Positions 44,216 to 58,003 of a DNA stretch of 64,000 bases are shown here, piece after piece (the stretch's first letter is position 1; each line of letters begins with the position of its first letter). The position numbers and the translations under genes are program-made. The stretch covers positions 37,533 to 101,532 of the forward strand of contig JADNYV010000134.1 in NCBI GenBank assembly GCA_015501055.1. Reading direction: 5' to 3'. Under the pieces are notes generated by a model. The model was not told the DNA's origin. It searched no databases and saw only the letters and a program-made list of their open reading frames with translations. This DNA is from Mucidula mucida. Lineage: Eukaryota > Basidiomycota > Agaricomycetes > Agaricales > Physalacriaceae.

Positions 44216-47200
44216 CTACCAGGCGACCGGCCATTTCTCGTAGAGCCGGGGTGAATAGATGGGGTTCCGAGCACGAGTGCCGTTTATAAAGCAGGTGTCA
44301 GTAACCCTAACCGAAGAAGCTAGACTTACCTAGGAGAGAACTAGAGAGGAGTAGAGAAGGAGATGCGGTTCTGGCTCTGTTGGGATGTCTTATATACCCT
44401 CAGAAACAAACACAGTGTCCGACACCGAATCGGACTCACTGACGTCAACGGACTTGGCACGCCGAATTGTGCCACACTTCTTCTGTCTGATTAACTCGTC
44501 CGTACCACCATTCAAAAGCGTTGATTCGTCGCTTTCCAACCATATAAATAAAGTGTACAACCCATGTCTGAATCCTCCATAACAAGCTCAAAGAATCTTG
44601 ACCTCAATATTTCGAAGCAAAGGGATCAGTCTGGGCACCACTGACGTGTACCTTGTTATTCTTGGAGACCACCTTGACTCTGTGCTTATTCCCCAAACTA
44701 TGGGTGTCATTCGATTCGGAAAATACACCCCAGTCAGAAGATGGAATGAATATTATCATTGAATGCAGTCTGCATGAGCAAGTTGACATCCGACAGGCGG
44801 TCAGGGCGCCATGTGAACCCTAGAAACGCGAAATTTGGTCGACCGGAATTGACGTTTTCCCGCCACCACGCTGTTTGCACTTACCTTTGTGACCACCATC
44901 CGACACAGTCTCCTCTTCTATCAATTCCTCCAGAACCGGCTTCAAGTGCTGGTTCTCAAACGGTCCCATTTGCCTCAACCTCGAGATTGAAGACGTAGTC
45001 GCTCAATTCGTCCAGAACTGGCTTTAGATTTTGAGGCCACGTCGGTGAGTGACCACCGACACGTTGACAAGCGCGCTGAACCACTTCGTCCAGAACCAAG
45101 TTTAGAACCTTGAGGTGCTCGTCCAATGAGCAAACAAGTCCCAGACATGGCTCAGGAGATGTCGAGACGCGGCAGTCAAACCAGACAAGCAGAGGGAACA
45201 CAGGTGCGTTGTCGAGTTTGTCTTGATGTTCGGCTTAGACAGAGAATACCGCCATATTTCGCGCCAGAGCAGTCCAGAGGCAGTTCAACACGCTCCAGTA
45301 TTCTCAAGGGTCAATACAAAGTCAACAAGCGGTAAATGGCATGACGGCGGAAGGAGGGTTCGAACAACGCCTAAATTCGGAAACGGCAGGTTCGTCTGGA
45401 ACCATCACCACCGGAATGGTTATTGATTTCACGTAGGAACGACGCGTGTCAAGCCTACCTTCCCTGTATCTCGAACTCCAGCTCGCGCGACTTCGACTTG
45501 GATCACCGGAATTCTGTTCGCCGCAGAGGCTTTTGTTTTTGGCAAAGAGGTGTGTTTGTGCTGGATATGAAGCGTGTTCCTGACGCATCCCGGAGCAGGA
45601 CGGTCTGCACGTTTACCCTTGCGCGGATCTTTCTCACATTGCGGACTTGGCCTCCAGCTTCTGCAAGTCAAATTCAACGACTTGGCTGCCTACTCACGTC
45701 TACCTCCTTCGGCTACTTGGATAGGCTTCTCTTGGATACGCAGTGCTGCATTTCGAGCCGCATTTTGACCGTTTACAGCTCGGATCGATGTCAATTCAGG
45801 TACGTGTTTGGGTCATTTTGAATGTCCCGCTAATAGTGTTAATTTCGTAACCAGTAGAAAACATTCAACAACACTCACCTGAGGTCGGATTTCTCGACAA
45901 AGGAGTGTGAGGGAGGCTACTGCGCTTGCTGCGAGTCTCTAACCCGACAAGATATAAGGACAATGTCAGGCGCCAGAAACTGGACACAATTTCCCGACTC
46001 CAGGAATGCCGCCGCAAATTGAACTGGCTAAGCGCGATCAGGGAACACGACTTTTACTGCTTCTGCTTCATGCGGTGCTCGCCCCCGCTGGCCAATCTCC
46101 GGTTCGGCTAAAAGGTTGGACTCTCCGGTGGTGTTTTCTGTATCGAGTTTTGACTTTGAACCTCTACAGCAGCTATACCGAGATTCATCGTCGTTTCGGT
46201 ACGTTTCGTGGTACATGCTCAACTCAATTTGTTTAACATTTGCCAGGGAAGATTGGCCGCTATGCAACCTCTGCGCCACACGCCCAACTACCCGTAGAAA
46301 AGTTGTACCTATCTTCAGCTGGCTGCTTCTGGAGTACGGATTCTCGAACGTCTATCGCGTGAGGTGGCCTCGCCGGCCCGGCGTTCTTTTTTCTGCAGAC
46401 AATGTGAGAGTTTATGGTTCATTTGCGAGGGTATTTCTGAGATCAATTGTGTTCAGGTTCAACCTGTTTTTTCCGTTGAATTGGGTATGTTTCATGTTGA
46501 TCTTGGTGTTTCTTGACTTAACGACACCTTAGGAAACACATTCGCCAGGTCGCGGCCTCAAGAACATTCATGTTGCTCCACTGGCCCACCCAACCGGACT
46601 TACTGCCATGACTTGACCCACTTTTGGATAAACTGGGCCGTTGATAACGATCTGGATCTTGCGACTTTCGGAAATATCTTCCATCTTTGGACACTGACAG
46701 ACGGCGAACTCAAATTAGGTGAATTACCTTGTCATCCCTGCAATCCGAGCACGAGAATATGATGGCGGCAGTGACTAGCGGCACCAACGCTGCTGCGCTC
46801 GCGCTCCTCGCTTTTCACTGCCGTCACTGCCTGGAAACGAACAACGTGGATGCCACACTTGCAACTCGGTCTTGGACTCTTGGACACCGCTCAGATGCAT
46901 ACAACGGGCTTTGGGATGACGACGAATAGCGTTGGCTTGGTTGTTGCTGGCGTATTTGTTGGGAGCGGCGCTCCGAATTATTTGATTGAGGTACCGTATC
47001 TGCGTATGATTGTTTTCCGGTATTACTCAATTTCATAGCCTGTATCTACGGCGACTGCAACACTGTGTCGCTTCCATGTGCTTCCCTGATTGGGTGACTT
47101 TTCTTGTGTGCTTTCCGGATAGGGTGGTTGAATGATGTGGCGGCGTAACGGCCGCGTAGACTCGTAGAATAGCATAGACACGGATTATGTTGTATTCTGT

Positions 47201-50200
47201 CTCAAATCAATTAGATTTGTCCAAATCTCACCTGTGCGCCAGTAAGGAAGAGTTGAAGATGATTACTTAGTACCCGTCAGAAGGGTGTAACTTATTTCCA
47301 CGATACAAAACTAGATATCAAAATAGAGGTCCAACAACGCTGCGAGGAATGGCTAGAATACCATAGAAGACATTATACGAGTCCCCTCGGAACCATAGTA
47401 ATCCCCAAAAGTCCGAGAAATCGACTGACTGACCATTACACCACATGTCTATATTAACGACAAAGTCAATACTCCCAAAACGCTCAACAACGACTTCTGA
47501 AAAACTTCCTGCCAGGGCTACCCATAAACCTGTGGAACACGTTGATAGAACCCTGAACTTGATATTTGTGATGTCGCTAATGTGGATATCCCGTGTCGAC
47601 CACGGGATATTTCCTCCGCTTGTTCAGCGGGTATACATAGTTCGTGGAACGTTCCAGATGTTCAATCGTCTCGGAAATGACGGGAAAATGTCGCCAAGAA
47701 AGTGTAGCATACGGCTCAGATCACCCCAAGTGATCGGTACAGCTTGAACTTGAACCACATCGTGTCCGATCCTCAGGACAGTTACACTTGGGCGTTTTCT
47801 TGCTCTCGTGGTCTCTGGCATCTCTCAGCAACATGAATCTATTTGGATATTTCTCTGTGGCCTACGTAAACACGAATCCAATGGTCCTCTGGCGCCTGAA
47901 CGCGTTCTAAACCCCACTTTTCGCGTCAACGCGTCTGCGAGGCGTACAGGACCCTGACAATCGATAGCACGAGGATTTTCTGGCCCCTGTGACGTGTTTG
48001 ACAATCTTATCTCGACTCTCCTGGATGCGGGGAAATGACGCATGCGGTACACCTCCTCCTCCGTCCCTCCGACACTTTTGGTCAACTCACGTTTTCCGGT
48101 CAATATTGCTCACTTTGATGGCCGGGGGCAATGTAGGCGCTCTGTTTCCGCCAGAGTATTATGCCGTATCGCACGCAGAGCAAATAATTCGACACAAAAC
48201 CTGAATCCAATGTGGCACGAAATAGGTTGGTACCTTTTCCGTTGTTCAAGTGCTCTAATTTCATGTTGACCCTGTGGAGCTGATCTATAACGCTAATGTC
48301 AACTACCCTCCGTGTTCAGAACGGTGCGGTTAGCACTGCGAAGCATTTCCCATCTCCGCCATGAAAAACAGATCTGTAGTTTTTTTTTGTTTTCCCGGTG
48401 GCGGATTGACTCCCATCAGACGGTCAGGGTCCTTATTATGAAAGGATCTCTGCGTATTGAATATTGGAAGCTTGGCGCGCACAAGAGGTATGCAGATTGA
48501 GTGCATTGAGCAGGACAAGGTCCATAAGTATTGGGTCAGTGGGTACTGACCATTCTCATGGTCGAAGAGAATCGTCATATAGTGAGCCATTTTGCCCTTC
48601 ATTCGTTACTCATGGAACTAAATTCATGTAGGAGGTTGGAAACGATCCCGAGTGGCGGCACAATAATTGTGCAAAAAGTTCCGAAGTCTCCGCCTAGCCA
48701 AGCGCTCACGCTTCTCGGCGTTCGATTACCGAAACGTATTTACGTCTTCTGCGGAACTAGCGGCGTCCCAAACGCAATAAAAGGCGATGGAATTCGACCC
48801 AAAGCCATCAGCTCCCACTTTCCTCTCCTCTTCTACTTTCTCTTCTCATCGTCGGTTCTTCCTCTCTATGCCATACATACGACCCTCTACCACGACATCG
48901 TGCTCTCTATCCCTTAATGTCGCGACGCCGTCGCCATCGAGCTCCCGACGCGCCAAAACGTGACCGCTTATTCTGTTGATGGTCACGACCGTGGGTTCTT
49001 TCCTCCCACCACCATCACACCCTCGCTGACTCTGCCCGCACTTGTAGTCGCTGCCGACGCTGGTCTTGGTGGCCATGATTTGATTTTGTTCGTTACTTCT
49101 TTGCTTGTCTTCTCAGCAGCGCTAATAGTTTCCAGACGGTCCATTGATTCTCGTTGACGTTGGCGCGCTTCAGTCCTCCTCGTGCCCCGGTGTGCTAGCT
49201 TGCTCCTACTCTGCACGGCGCTTGGCATCCCCTTCGGTGTGTTATTGAACGCTCACCCGACTTGGAATTTACTTACCTTTTTGGTTATAGCTTTCGTCAA
49301 AGGACTATGCACTGATGTGCGCGTTTCTCGCCTTTTCTTGTCGTCGGACTGGCTTTTATCGTAGGCGTCTCCACTACGCGAGTTTCCCGGCCGACTTTTA
49401 ACACATCCCAAGATGGCGCTACTCTACTTGTTCGAGCCATCTTTCTTGTCGTCGTTCTTGCACCTACTCCACTGCCTAGACGCGATAATATTGCAGAGGT
49501 ATGCCGCTTCTTCTTCCTGACAAACCTTTGCAGATAGTCAACACATCCGCGGCCATTTTAACGCGGGGCAGGAGACCGACACTCGTTCCACTCTCTGGTA
49601 TCATTTTTGACCTTGTCTTATGCTTAACCGAATTCTCCGACTTTAACGTTACATTGGTGCTATCATTACGCCCGGGCTACCTTGGACAACGTTGACGGCG
49701 CCAGAACGTTTGCGTGCGCCAAGTTGGACTATAGTATGTCTCACCTTTGCTGTCAACTCGCGACTAACTCTTCGATATAGGTTTTCAATATCATAATCAC
49801 TTGGCTGCGCGCCGGCTGCTATCTGTCCGCTGACCACCGTTTCCCGCCGACTTTCAACAGGCGATTCTACTCGCCATTCCTCTCGTCGTCGTTCTAGCCC
49901 TAGGGCTGTTTGACTCGAACTCGTCAATGCAGCCTTCACGACCAGTTACTCTCATAGCATAGAGGTGCGCCGCTTCACCTTTCGCTTTCTGCTGTCTGAT
50001 GTCTTTTAGGACAAAACTTCGCCCACTCAAGATATCCACAACCATGTCAGCGCAGCTTCACCACCCAAGAATCGACACGGAAGTAACTCGTTACTTCATG
50101 GTATGTATCTCGTTTCTCTCCCTGATATGATCGTTAACTGTTTATAGTCTGCGAAGCCACGCAACAACATTGAACTTTCGTTATCGTCACACTCAGGTTT

Positions 50201-53200
50201 ATCCGGCAAAGAAAACGGCGCTTCAACGTGCTCAAGGACGTCGTTAAACTCAAGCAGGCAATCCCGACCACTATGCCCGCCGTTCAGTGATCGTTGGCTC
50301 TGATTGCAATGTCGGCGCGAATGGCAAGAACCCTTTCTACGCGTCCCGCCAGCACTGACACTGACCTCAAGGCGGAAGCGAAGACATCTACTGCTCCCAG
50401 GTGCTACTGTTCACCTGTATTGTACATCAATAAATGTACAGTAAGTGTTACTGTAGCTGTCGACTTGCGACTAACTTCTCGACAAAGTTTATGGATACTA
50501 TAAACCAACACTTGGCTTTGCGCCGGGGTAATACAGTTTGGCTGTGTGCCGGCTGTTATCAGTCGCATCAACGACGGTGTGAAAGCGTTTGTAATGGATT
50601 GCCATCCGACAATGGTCTTCGCCGTAGTATGGTTCACGCTTGCGTGTAAACCTAGGGTGCTATGCTGCCGGGTACGCCGTCTGTCTACCTCATGTCAGGG
50701 TTCGATAGAGGTTCAAAATCCGTGCAAGTCTTACTCGTACTTACCTTGGTCTACCATCTAAGCTGCGGCGCCATATTTACGACTTGGGGATTCGACGTGT
50801 TCAGTATACGACACCTCTCGCTTTGCACACCCGTCGACGGACATTGACGATCTCTGCACTGGGCTGCGAATGAGTTCACAGTTGCCATGTGCGGGGATAC
50901 CTGTCTCTGCCTCGTAAGTCGTCCTTACAGCTGCCCTTGACGAATCTTGTAGCACGGCGGATCCGTGCTCGTAAGTATTTCGCCAATGTTATTTGGTATT
51001 TTGTGTCCTTGTTTGTAGTCCTGATCTTGGGGCTCCCGAGGACTACGGGGACCGCTCAAGAAAGACTACTTTCTCGCATCGCAATGGCATATCTGCTTTT
51101 CTAATCGACATGGCACGGAACGCGATGCGGTATTTAATTCATGGTAGGTCTCTTCTCAACCATATTCAACGTGCTTACCGACCTACTTCTAAGATAGACC
51201 CGAACTTGATTTAGGATGCGCCAAATACTTTATCAAGTGGTACGTGATCATTTTCCGCATACACTCTGCCAGAACTCACCTCTTCGTTCACAGGAATATT
51301 AGCTATTAATCCATTATTTGAGAGACCGACCAAAGACGAGAGTAAGTCACTGAGAGAAGATGGGAGGCGACCTCCCATCAGCGCTAGGAAGCACGTTGAG
51401 CAGACGTCGGACCCCCTTACTGGGTAGGTTTCATTTCGTGGCGTTCCATTCGCGTAGGACCCCGACCTCAGCTCCAAGCCTTGTCACCGAAATGAGAACG
51501 GCAGACTAACCATCACGTGTATCGGAACACTGCTATGCCTCTCCTATGATTCAATTGATTCGGGAAACCTAGTCCTTGGGTGCACGCCATTCCAACGCGC
51601 GTGTAAGGGAATCATGCAACGGCGGTGGAGATAGATAGCGGCGATGTAGTAAGCCAATGGCCGACAATGCGGCGCCAGCAACGGTGACAAAGGCGTTAAT
51701 GCATCTCTAGCAAGCGCGTCCATATGGCGCTTGCCCGCTCAGTCCAAATTGTCGGTCCTCAGGCCGCTCGTCACAGGAATGAATCGGCGAAGACACCATC
51801 AACAGGTTGAAGCTATATCTTGCAGCCGTTTCCGTATCGCACACATCGCATAATTTGCCCACTGACTCCTGGACCTATGGACCAGGAGCGAAGTAGGATG
51901 ACTTTGGGATATAGCGCAAGTATAGAGGTCTGTGAACTGAACCCCCATCACCAAACATTGAAATGTCGGTAGGGAGTTTCCGCCCAGGCGAATGTGATAA
52001 GGCCCGCAACGGCTTCAAAGGGCGCTTATGCATTTTTCGACAACGGTATGTCCTCCTGTGCAGTTTGCTCCTTTGTAAGTAAGTAATCCAAAACGGCGAA
52101 GAAAACAAGTGAACGCACTTTCTTGAGAATCGCGCGGGGTCCTGGGACGACATGGCCAAGGAACGTAGCGCCAATACGAGCTGGCATCGTCGAATAGCTT
52201 TTGAGGACGACTTGCTGGGTCGGTTTCATTTGCGTCAAGACCCAAGAGCAGGCACCAAGAACGAGGTGTTCATTTCGTCAAACCCTAACCTCAGCTCCAA
52301 GTATACAAAGTCCTGAGAAGAGATCATAACAACAGGCTAACCTAACCGAAACACATTGGCAAGGGTATCAGACCACTTACTTTAAACCGCCTGATTCGGG
52401 CGTGTAGAGATATCCAATGCGTGTAAGGGAATGCTTTACGCGAGCCTTTGGAATATCGTTGGCAGAGTTTGTGAAAATGTCTCCGTGTGGCACGCTATGT
52501 CCCTCTTCTGGAGGGCACGCTAACCCGCTAGGACCGGGGTGAACTGGAGTCATTCCTACCTGTGAGCACGCTAACACGTTAGGGCTCCCGCTAAATTCTC
52601 TGGGCCATAGGCGGACAATGCGGCTCTCAAGGTGCTAGTCGTATCAGGCTACAAAGGCGTTTGGGATCTCTAGAGACCATGTCCATATGGCTGCCGCTGG
52701 GCTAGGGAGCCCAGGCAAGGCAACGGTTGGCTGAGCCCGATGGTGTATGGATCCGGATTAGATAGAGTGTATGTCCGACGTCTTGCACAGCTACAAGCGC
52801 CTCCGTTCCACCACCATCTCCAGTCTCGTGTCAGGGCGCGCTAGTCCACCGCGCACTGTCGGTCCTCGAGCCCCTCTGGAATGTGATTAGTAAAGATACC
52901 CTCTCAGCGGCGGAAGAGATGACATGCCTACATGTCTCCGCTTTCATACGACGCGCATGGGAAAAGGAAAATGTGACGGCAAATCCGAGACAGCGCGAGT
53001 TCAATCGCAAGGGACTCGAGGGACTACAAAGTCGTTTTATACATCGTGACCTACTGGCATTACGCAGTTTGTACCATGTCGGGTCCGTTATAAGGCGCCC
53101 TCCTTTGAATAACGATATCATCCACTCTCAAGTATGAATCCGCGAATAAAGCACCAATAGCGCTTTGATGGAAATCGCGTGCGGTCCGTACGTACTCGAT

Positions 53201-53748
53201 CTTAAGAGCGGCAGTCGTAGCATGGTGACTGGCCATGAACAAAACCGACGTTCCATTTCCAACCTCACCGTGACTGAGATTAGAACAACATACAAACTAT
53301 CACGCGGATCGGAAATACTCACCGATTGGAGTAAATACCCTGTTCAGAACCAACGTTCTGACTGATTCGGGAAGTACGAGCTACGCCATTTGAGCTACAC
53401 TCCCGTCTCTTTCGACGGGCAATACAGTTTGGTTGCGAAAGTAAAGTGTGGCTGGTATCGATGTACCAATTCTGGTTTAGATTTGGGCTTTGGACGCAGT
53501 CGTCGACTTGATCTAACGGTCTAAATGGATATCCCCATCTTTGTCGAGTCTAGTTCGTATGAGTGACGTCTAAAGCTTGGCTGTATATGAATACTCACCA
53601 GGCCTAGTCTTGGTTCCACCACTATCACGCTCCGTAGACAAGCTGCACATACCTGAACAAAGGCCGACACGAAATCACACAAACTGAAAAGTATTACCAT
53701 AGCGTAGTAGTTGTACAAAAAAAAGCAATTTCTACCCAGGACCTCTCT

Positions 53749-54669
53749 CTAGCTCTCTCTTGTCGTCTCCGCTTGCTGCTGCTGAGGGACGTGTGGCCTG
53801 AGATAAAACAAGGGAGCATTAAACGCGGAATACATGGGGCCCGGCATGCCACGGGGCAAGAGCTGTGGGTCAATGTTCACATTGGATGTGCTGGTATGCG
53901 GGTGTTGTAGATGCGGGGAGGCCGAGGGCGAGGTTTGTTGCCGCGGAGGCCTTGTGGAGGTGGAAGGACCTCTGACGGGCCCGGAGCGCGATTCCCCATG
54001 GGAGCGGGTGATGCTGTTGTATCTGAGATGGGTAGTGAGCGACGGCGATCATAACAGAAGGGGAAATAGATGGACAGCGGCAAGAGCACGGGATCGCGAT
54101 GGGACTCACCGATTCTTGGCGCTGAGGCCTGTTCGTCCGGGGAAATACAGCTTGACTATTTTAGTCCATAGCTTTCCGTGCTCGTCGACGGCTTTGAGCA
54201 GCATGGCGTCCTAGCACAGCATTTAGCACGAATCAAACAAAACGGCCGATACGCACTCCTTCTGGCGTCCAGGTTGTCCTATCGATGGCTGGATTCAACG
54301 TGTTGGTCCAACGCTTTGCACACTGGTCGCTGTTGCGCGTCTGGACGTAGGCTGCTACCATGGACCACCTAAAAATACGGATGAGAGTGCGCCACAGGTC
54401 AAAGCGCACCTTGTTCCGACTTGCTTTGCCCATACGTTCGTCCTCGTCGGGTGCCCAGCCGCCCTTGACGACATCGCTAGCCATCTTTGCGAACCAGCGT
54501 TTCCTGCAGTCTTTGTTTGTGCGGCCGGGGACGTGCTTGGCGATGGCGAACCAGCGGGACGGGGCCATGTTATCTGGATCCTCTCGGCGGGAGCGAGGTA
54601 GGGGACACGCTTTGCTCCTCGGTTGGCGTCGTTCGCGGGTGGAGTTGGGTTCTTGATGACTGGCGGCAA
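53749..54669 (-). CDS. Myb/SANT-type DNA-binding protein, copy C
   Basis: I noticed no difference from copy B over its whole length, with a constant 10,876-bp offset. The domain order, short Gln run and tail insertion are the same. It lies within the part of unit C that precedes the diverged tail. If expressed, the three copies would raise dosage of one DNA-binding protein. No evidence of separate regulation is visible, because the upstream sequences also match. Confidence 0.72.
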
Positions 54670-54788
54670 GATGCTATGTGGCTGTGCTGCTAAAGTCGGA
54701 TTGAATATCTTGTCAACGCCAACTTGTATTGCTCCAGGAACTGCATTCTAATCGTAAAGTACACTGTTATAAAGGTCTACAAGCAAGC

Positions 54789-55091
54789 TCAGACAGAAAA
54801 TACGAGTTTATAAAAGTTTGTAGCTTGTAGTACCGGACCGCTCTTCTCCGGTGCACTCGAAAAACAGTACAAGTCCATAAATTCAAACAACGTACCGACG
54901 TGATAGACCCGGCCTGACGGGCCCCATAAACCGAAAAGAATCCCCGAGCCAACCCGCTGGCCCGGGGATCCTTTTGGTTCGCACAGGTTGATTAGACCAT
55001 GTGGCCTCAAGAGGAGGACTTTATCGAACGTTCCAAAAATGAACGGCGCACCACTATGTGGAAACGTCAAACACTCCTGTCTTCCACCCAT
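54789..55091 (-). CDS. 100-codon open frame, copy C
   Basis: Identical to the frames in units A and B. Function unknown. Confidence 0.35.
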   Translation of the reverse strand: MGGRQECLTFPHSGAPFIFGTFDKVLLLRPHGLINLCEPKGSPGQRVGSGILFGLWGPSGRVYHVGTLFEFMDLYCFSSAPEKSGPVLQATNFYKLVFSV

Positions 55092-57460
55092 CTACCAGGC
55101 GACCGGCCATTTCTCGTAGAGCCGGGGTGAATAGATGGGGTTCCGAGCACGAGTGCCGTTTATAAAGCAGGTGTCAGTAACCCTAACCGAAGAAGCTAGA
55201 CTTACCTAGGAGAGAACTAGAGAGGAGTAGAGAAGGAGATGCGGTTCTGGCTCTGTTGGGATGTCTTATATACCCTCAGAAACAAACACAGTGTCCGACA
55301 CCGAATCGGACTCACTGACGTCAACGGACTTGGCACGCCGAATTGTGCCACACTTCTTCTGTCTGATTAACTCGTCCGTACCACCATTCAAAAGCGTTGA
55401 TTCGTCGCTTTCCAACCATATAAATAAAGTGTACAACCCATGTCTGAATCCTCCATAACAAGCTCAAAGAATCTTGACCTCAATATTTCGAAGCAAAGGG
55501 ATCAGTCTGGGCACCACTGACGTGTACCTTGTTATTCTTGGAGACCACCTTGACTCTGTGCTTATTCCCCAAACTATGGGTGTCATTCGATTCGGAAAAT
55601 ACACCCCAGTCAGAAGATGGAATGAATATTATCATTGAATGCAGTCTGCATGAGCAAGTTGACATCCGACAGGCGGTCAGGGCGCCATGTGAACCCTAGA
55701 AACGCGAAATTTGGTCGACCGGAATTGACGTTTTCCCGCCACCACGCTGTTTGCACTTACCTTTGTGACCACCATCCGACACAGTCTCCTCTTCTATCAA
55801 TTCCTCCAGAACCGGCTTCAAGTGCTGGTTCTCAAACGGTCCCATTTGCCTCAACCTCGAGATTGAAGACGTAGTCGCTCAATTCGTCCAGAACTGGCTT
55901 TAGATTTTGAGGCCACGTCGGTGAGTGACCACCGACACGTTGACAAGCGCGCTGAACCACTTCGTCCAGAACCAAGTTTAGAACCTTGAGGTGCTCGTCC
56001 AATGAGCAAACAATTCCCAGACGTGGCTCAGGAGATGTCGAGACGCGGCAGTCAAACCAGACAAGCAGAGGGAACACAGGTGTGTTGTCGAGTTTGTCTT
56101 GATGTTCGGCTTAGACAGAGAATACCGCCATATTTCGCGCCAGAGCAGTCCAGAGGCAGTTCAACACGCTCCAGTATTCTCAAGGGTCAATACAAAGTCA
56201 ACAAGCGGTAAATGGCATGACGGCGGAAGGAGGGTTCGAACAACGCCTAAATTCGGAAACGGCAGGTTTGTCTGGAACCATCACCACCGGAATGGTTATT
56301 GATTTCATGTAGGAACAACGCGTGTCAAGCCTACCTTCCCTGTATCTCAAACTCCAGCTCGCGCGACTTCGACTTGGATCACCGGAATTCTGTTCGCCGC
56401 AGAGGCTTTTGTTTTCGGCAAAGAGGTGTGTTTGTGCTGGATATGAAGCGTGTTCCTGACGCATCCCGGAGCAGGACGGTCTGCACATTTACCCTTGCGC
56501 GGATCTTTCTCACATTGCGGACTTGGCCTCCAGCTTCTGCGAGTCAAATTCAACGACTTGGCTGCCTACTCATGTCTACCTCCTTTGGCTACTTGGATAG
56601 GCTTCTCTTGGATACGCAGTGCTGCATTTTGAGCTGCATTTTGACCGTTTACAGCTCGGATTGATGTCAATTCAGGTACGTGTTTGGGTCATTTTGAATG
56701 TCCCGCTAATAGTGTTAATTTCGTAACCAGCAGACAACACTCACCTGAGGTTGGATTTCTCGACGAAGGAGTGTGAGGGAGGCTACTGCGCTTGCTGCGA
56801 GTCTCTAATCCAACAAGATATAAGGACAATGTCAGGCGCCAGAAACTGGACACAATTTCCCGACTCCAGGAATGCCGCCGCAAATTGAACTGGCTAAGCG
56901 CGATCAGGGAACACAACTTTTACTGCTTCTGCTTCATGCGGTGCTCGCCCCCGCTGGCCAATCTCCGGTTCGGCTAAAAGGTTGGACTCTCCGGTGGTGT
57001 TTTCTGTATCGAGTTTTGACTTTGAACCTCAATCTACAGCAGCTATACCGAGATTCATTGTCGTTTTGGTACGTTTCGTGGTACATACTCAACTCAATTT
57101 GTTTAACATTTGCCAGGGAAGATGGGCCGCTATGCGACCTCTGCGCCACACGCCCAACTACCCGTAGAAATGTTGTACCTATCTTCAGCCGGCTGCTTCT
57201 GGAGTACGGATTCTCGAACGTCTATCGCGTGAGGTGGCCTCGCCGGCCCGGCTTTCTTTTTTCTGCTGACAATGTGAGAGTTTATGGTTCATTTGCGAGG
57301 GTATTTCTGAGATCAATTGTGTTCAGGTTCAGCCTGTTTTTTCCGTTGAATTGGGTATGCTTCATGTTGACCTTGGTGTTTCTTGACTTAACGACGCCTT
57401 ACGAAACACATTGGCCAGGTCGCGGCCTCAAGAACATTCATGTTGCTCCACTGGCCCACC

Positions 57461-57989
57461 TGTTATGAATCGCCATATTTTCACATTTTCACATCTTATC
57501 ATATCTTATCGGGAGCCTTGTCTTATCAACCAACGGACCGTTTCATCATCTGTTTCGTCACCGATCATACCCCTTTTCATTACCGAAGCCGTACTCATGT
57601 CGAACACACGCCCAACACATGGATGACATCATACATGCCGATACCTCATGGACTCCCTATTGTATACACACCGCCGACACTCGTAGCACACATGGTCGTT
57701 TCAGTATTATTACTTACATGCAGTCACCACTCGTATTTAATGGTTTCACGGACTAGTAGCATACAACACTGGGTCAAGGGCGTGGAGCATCCCTAGTGGA
57801 AACACGTATGGACAAGGAGCTTCAAACACAGACTTACTAGTATATAAGCAGTAGTGTAGCATCATTGTACTTTAGTTCCGATCTCGTTTATACACCTGGC
57901 CTAGCCTAGTCTTACGAACGCGAACGTTTTCTTCTTTAGTTCTTGCTGTGGTACCTGGTTGAGTCTCGTGGCTTAGTCAGTCGCTAACA
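57461..57989 (+). repeat. 5' LTR
   Basis: 529 bp, starting TGTTATGAAT and ending CGCTAACA. It contains the promoter (TATATAAG at 57,841-57,848). No difference from the 3' LTR was seen by eye. Confidence 0.95.
57841..57884 (+). promoter_or_regulatory. LTR TATA box and inferred transcript start
   Basis: TATATAAG at 57,841 lies 32-33 nt before TAGTTCCGATCT (57,873-57,884), a normal TATA-to-start distance. This stretch is complementary to the primer site after the LTR, which supports it as the 5' end of the RNA. Confidence 0.7.
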
Positions 57990-57991
57990 GA

Positions 57992-58003
57992 AGATCGGAA
58001 CTA
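57992..58003 (+). other. Self-priming primer binding site
   Basis: AGATCGGAACTA starts two bases after the LTR and is the exact reverse complement of TAGTTCCGATCT at 57,873-57,884. It does not begin with TGG, so it does not match a tRNA 3' end. This arrangement is that of Tf1/sushi-type elements, in which the 5' end of the RNA folds back and primes reverse transcription. Confidence 0.85.

Larger units (their letters stand above)
41293..52168. repeat. Tandem array unit B
   Basis: Second copy, 10,876 bp. Features recur 10,876 bp later in unit C up to about 56,014. The junction with A is a hybrid: the left side is module II-like and the right side is module III-like, switching within TAGCGCCAATACGAGCTGGC. 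Confidence 0.92.
52169..57460. repeat. Tandem array unit C (interrupted by the retrotransposon)
   Basis: Third copy. I noticed no difference from B until about 56,014, after which many substitutions appear, mostly at CpG sites, plus a 10-bp deletion near 56,733. At 57,460 it is split by the Ty3 element and resumes at 63,962 for 39 bp to the end of the window. Confidence 0.92.

Noticed and set aside
56014..57455. Classical ascomycete-type repeat-induced point mutation (CpA to TpA)
   Set aside because: The changes I checked lie mainly at CpG and go partly in both directions, which fits deamination in two copies better than one-sided CpA mutation.
30454..57460. Telomere or centromere array, or ribosomal DNA
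   Set aside because: There are no short telomere-type repeats, no rRNA sequence and no satellite monomers. The unit is 10.9 kb with gene content.
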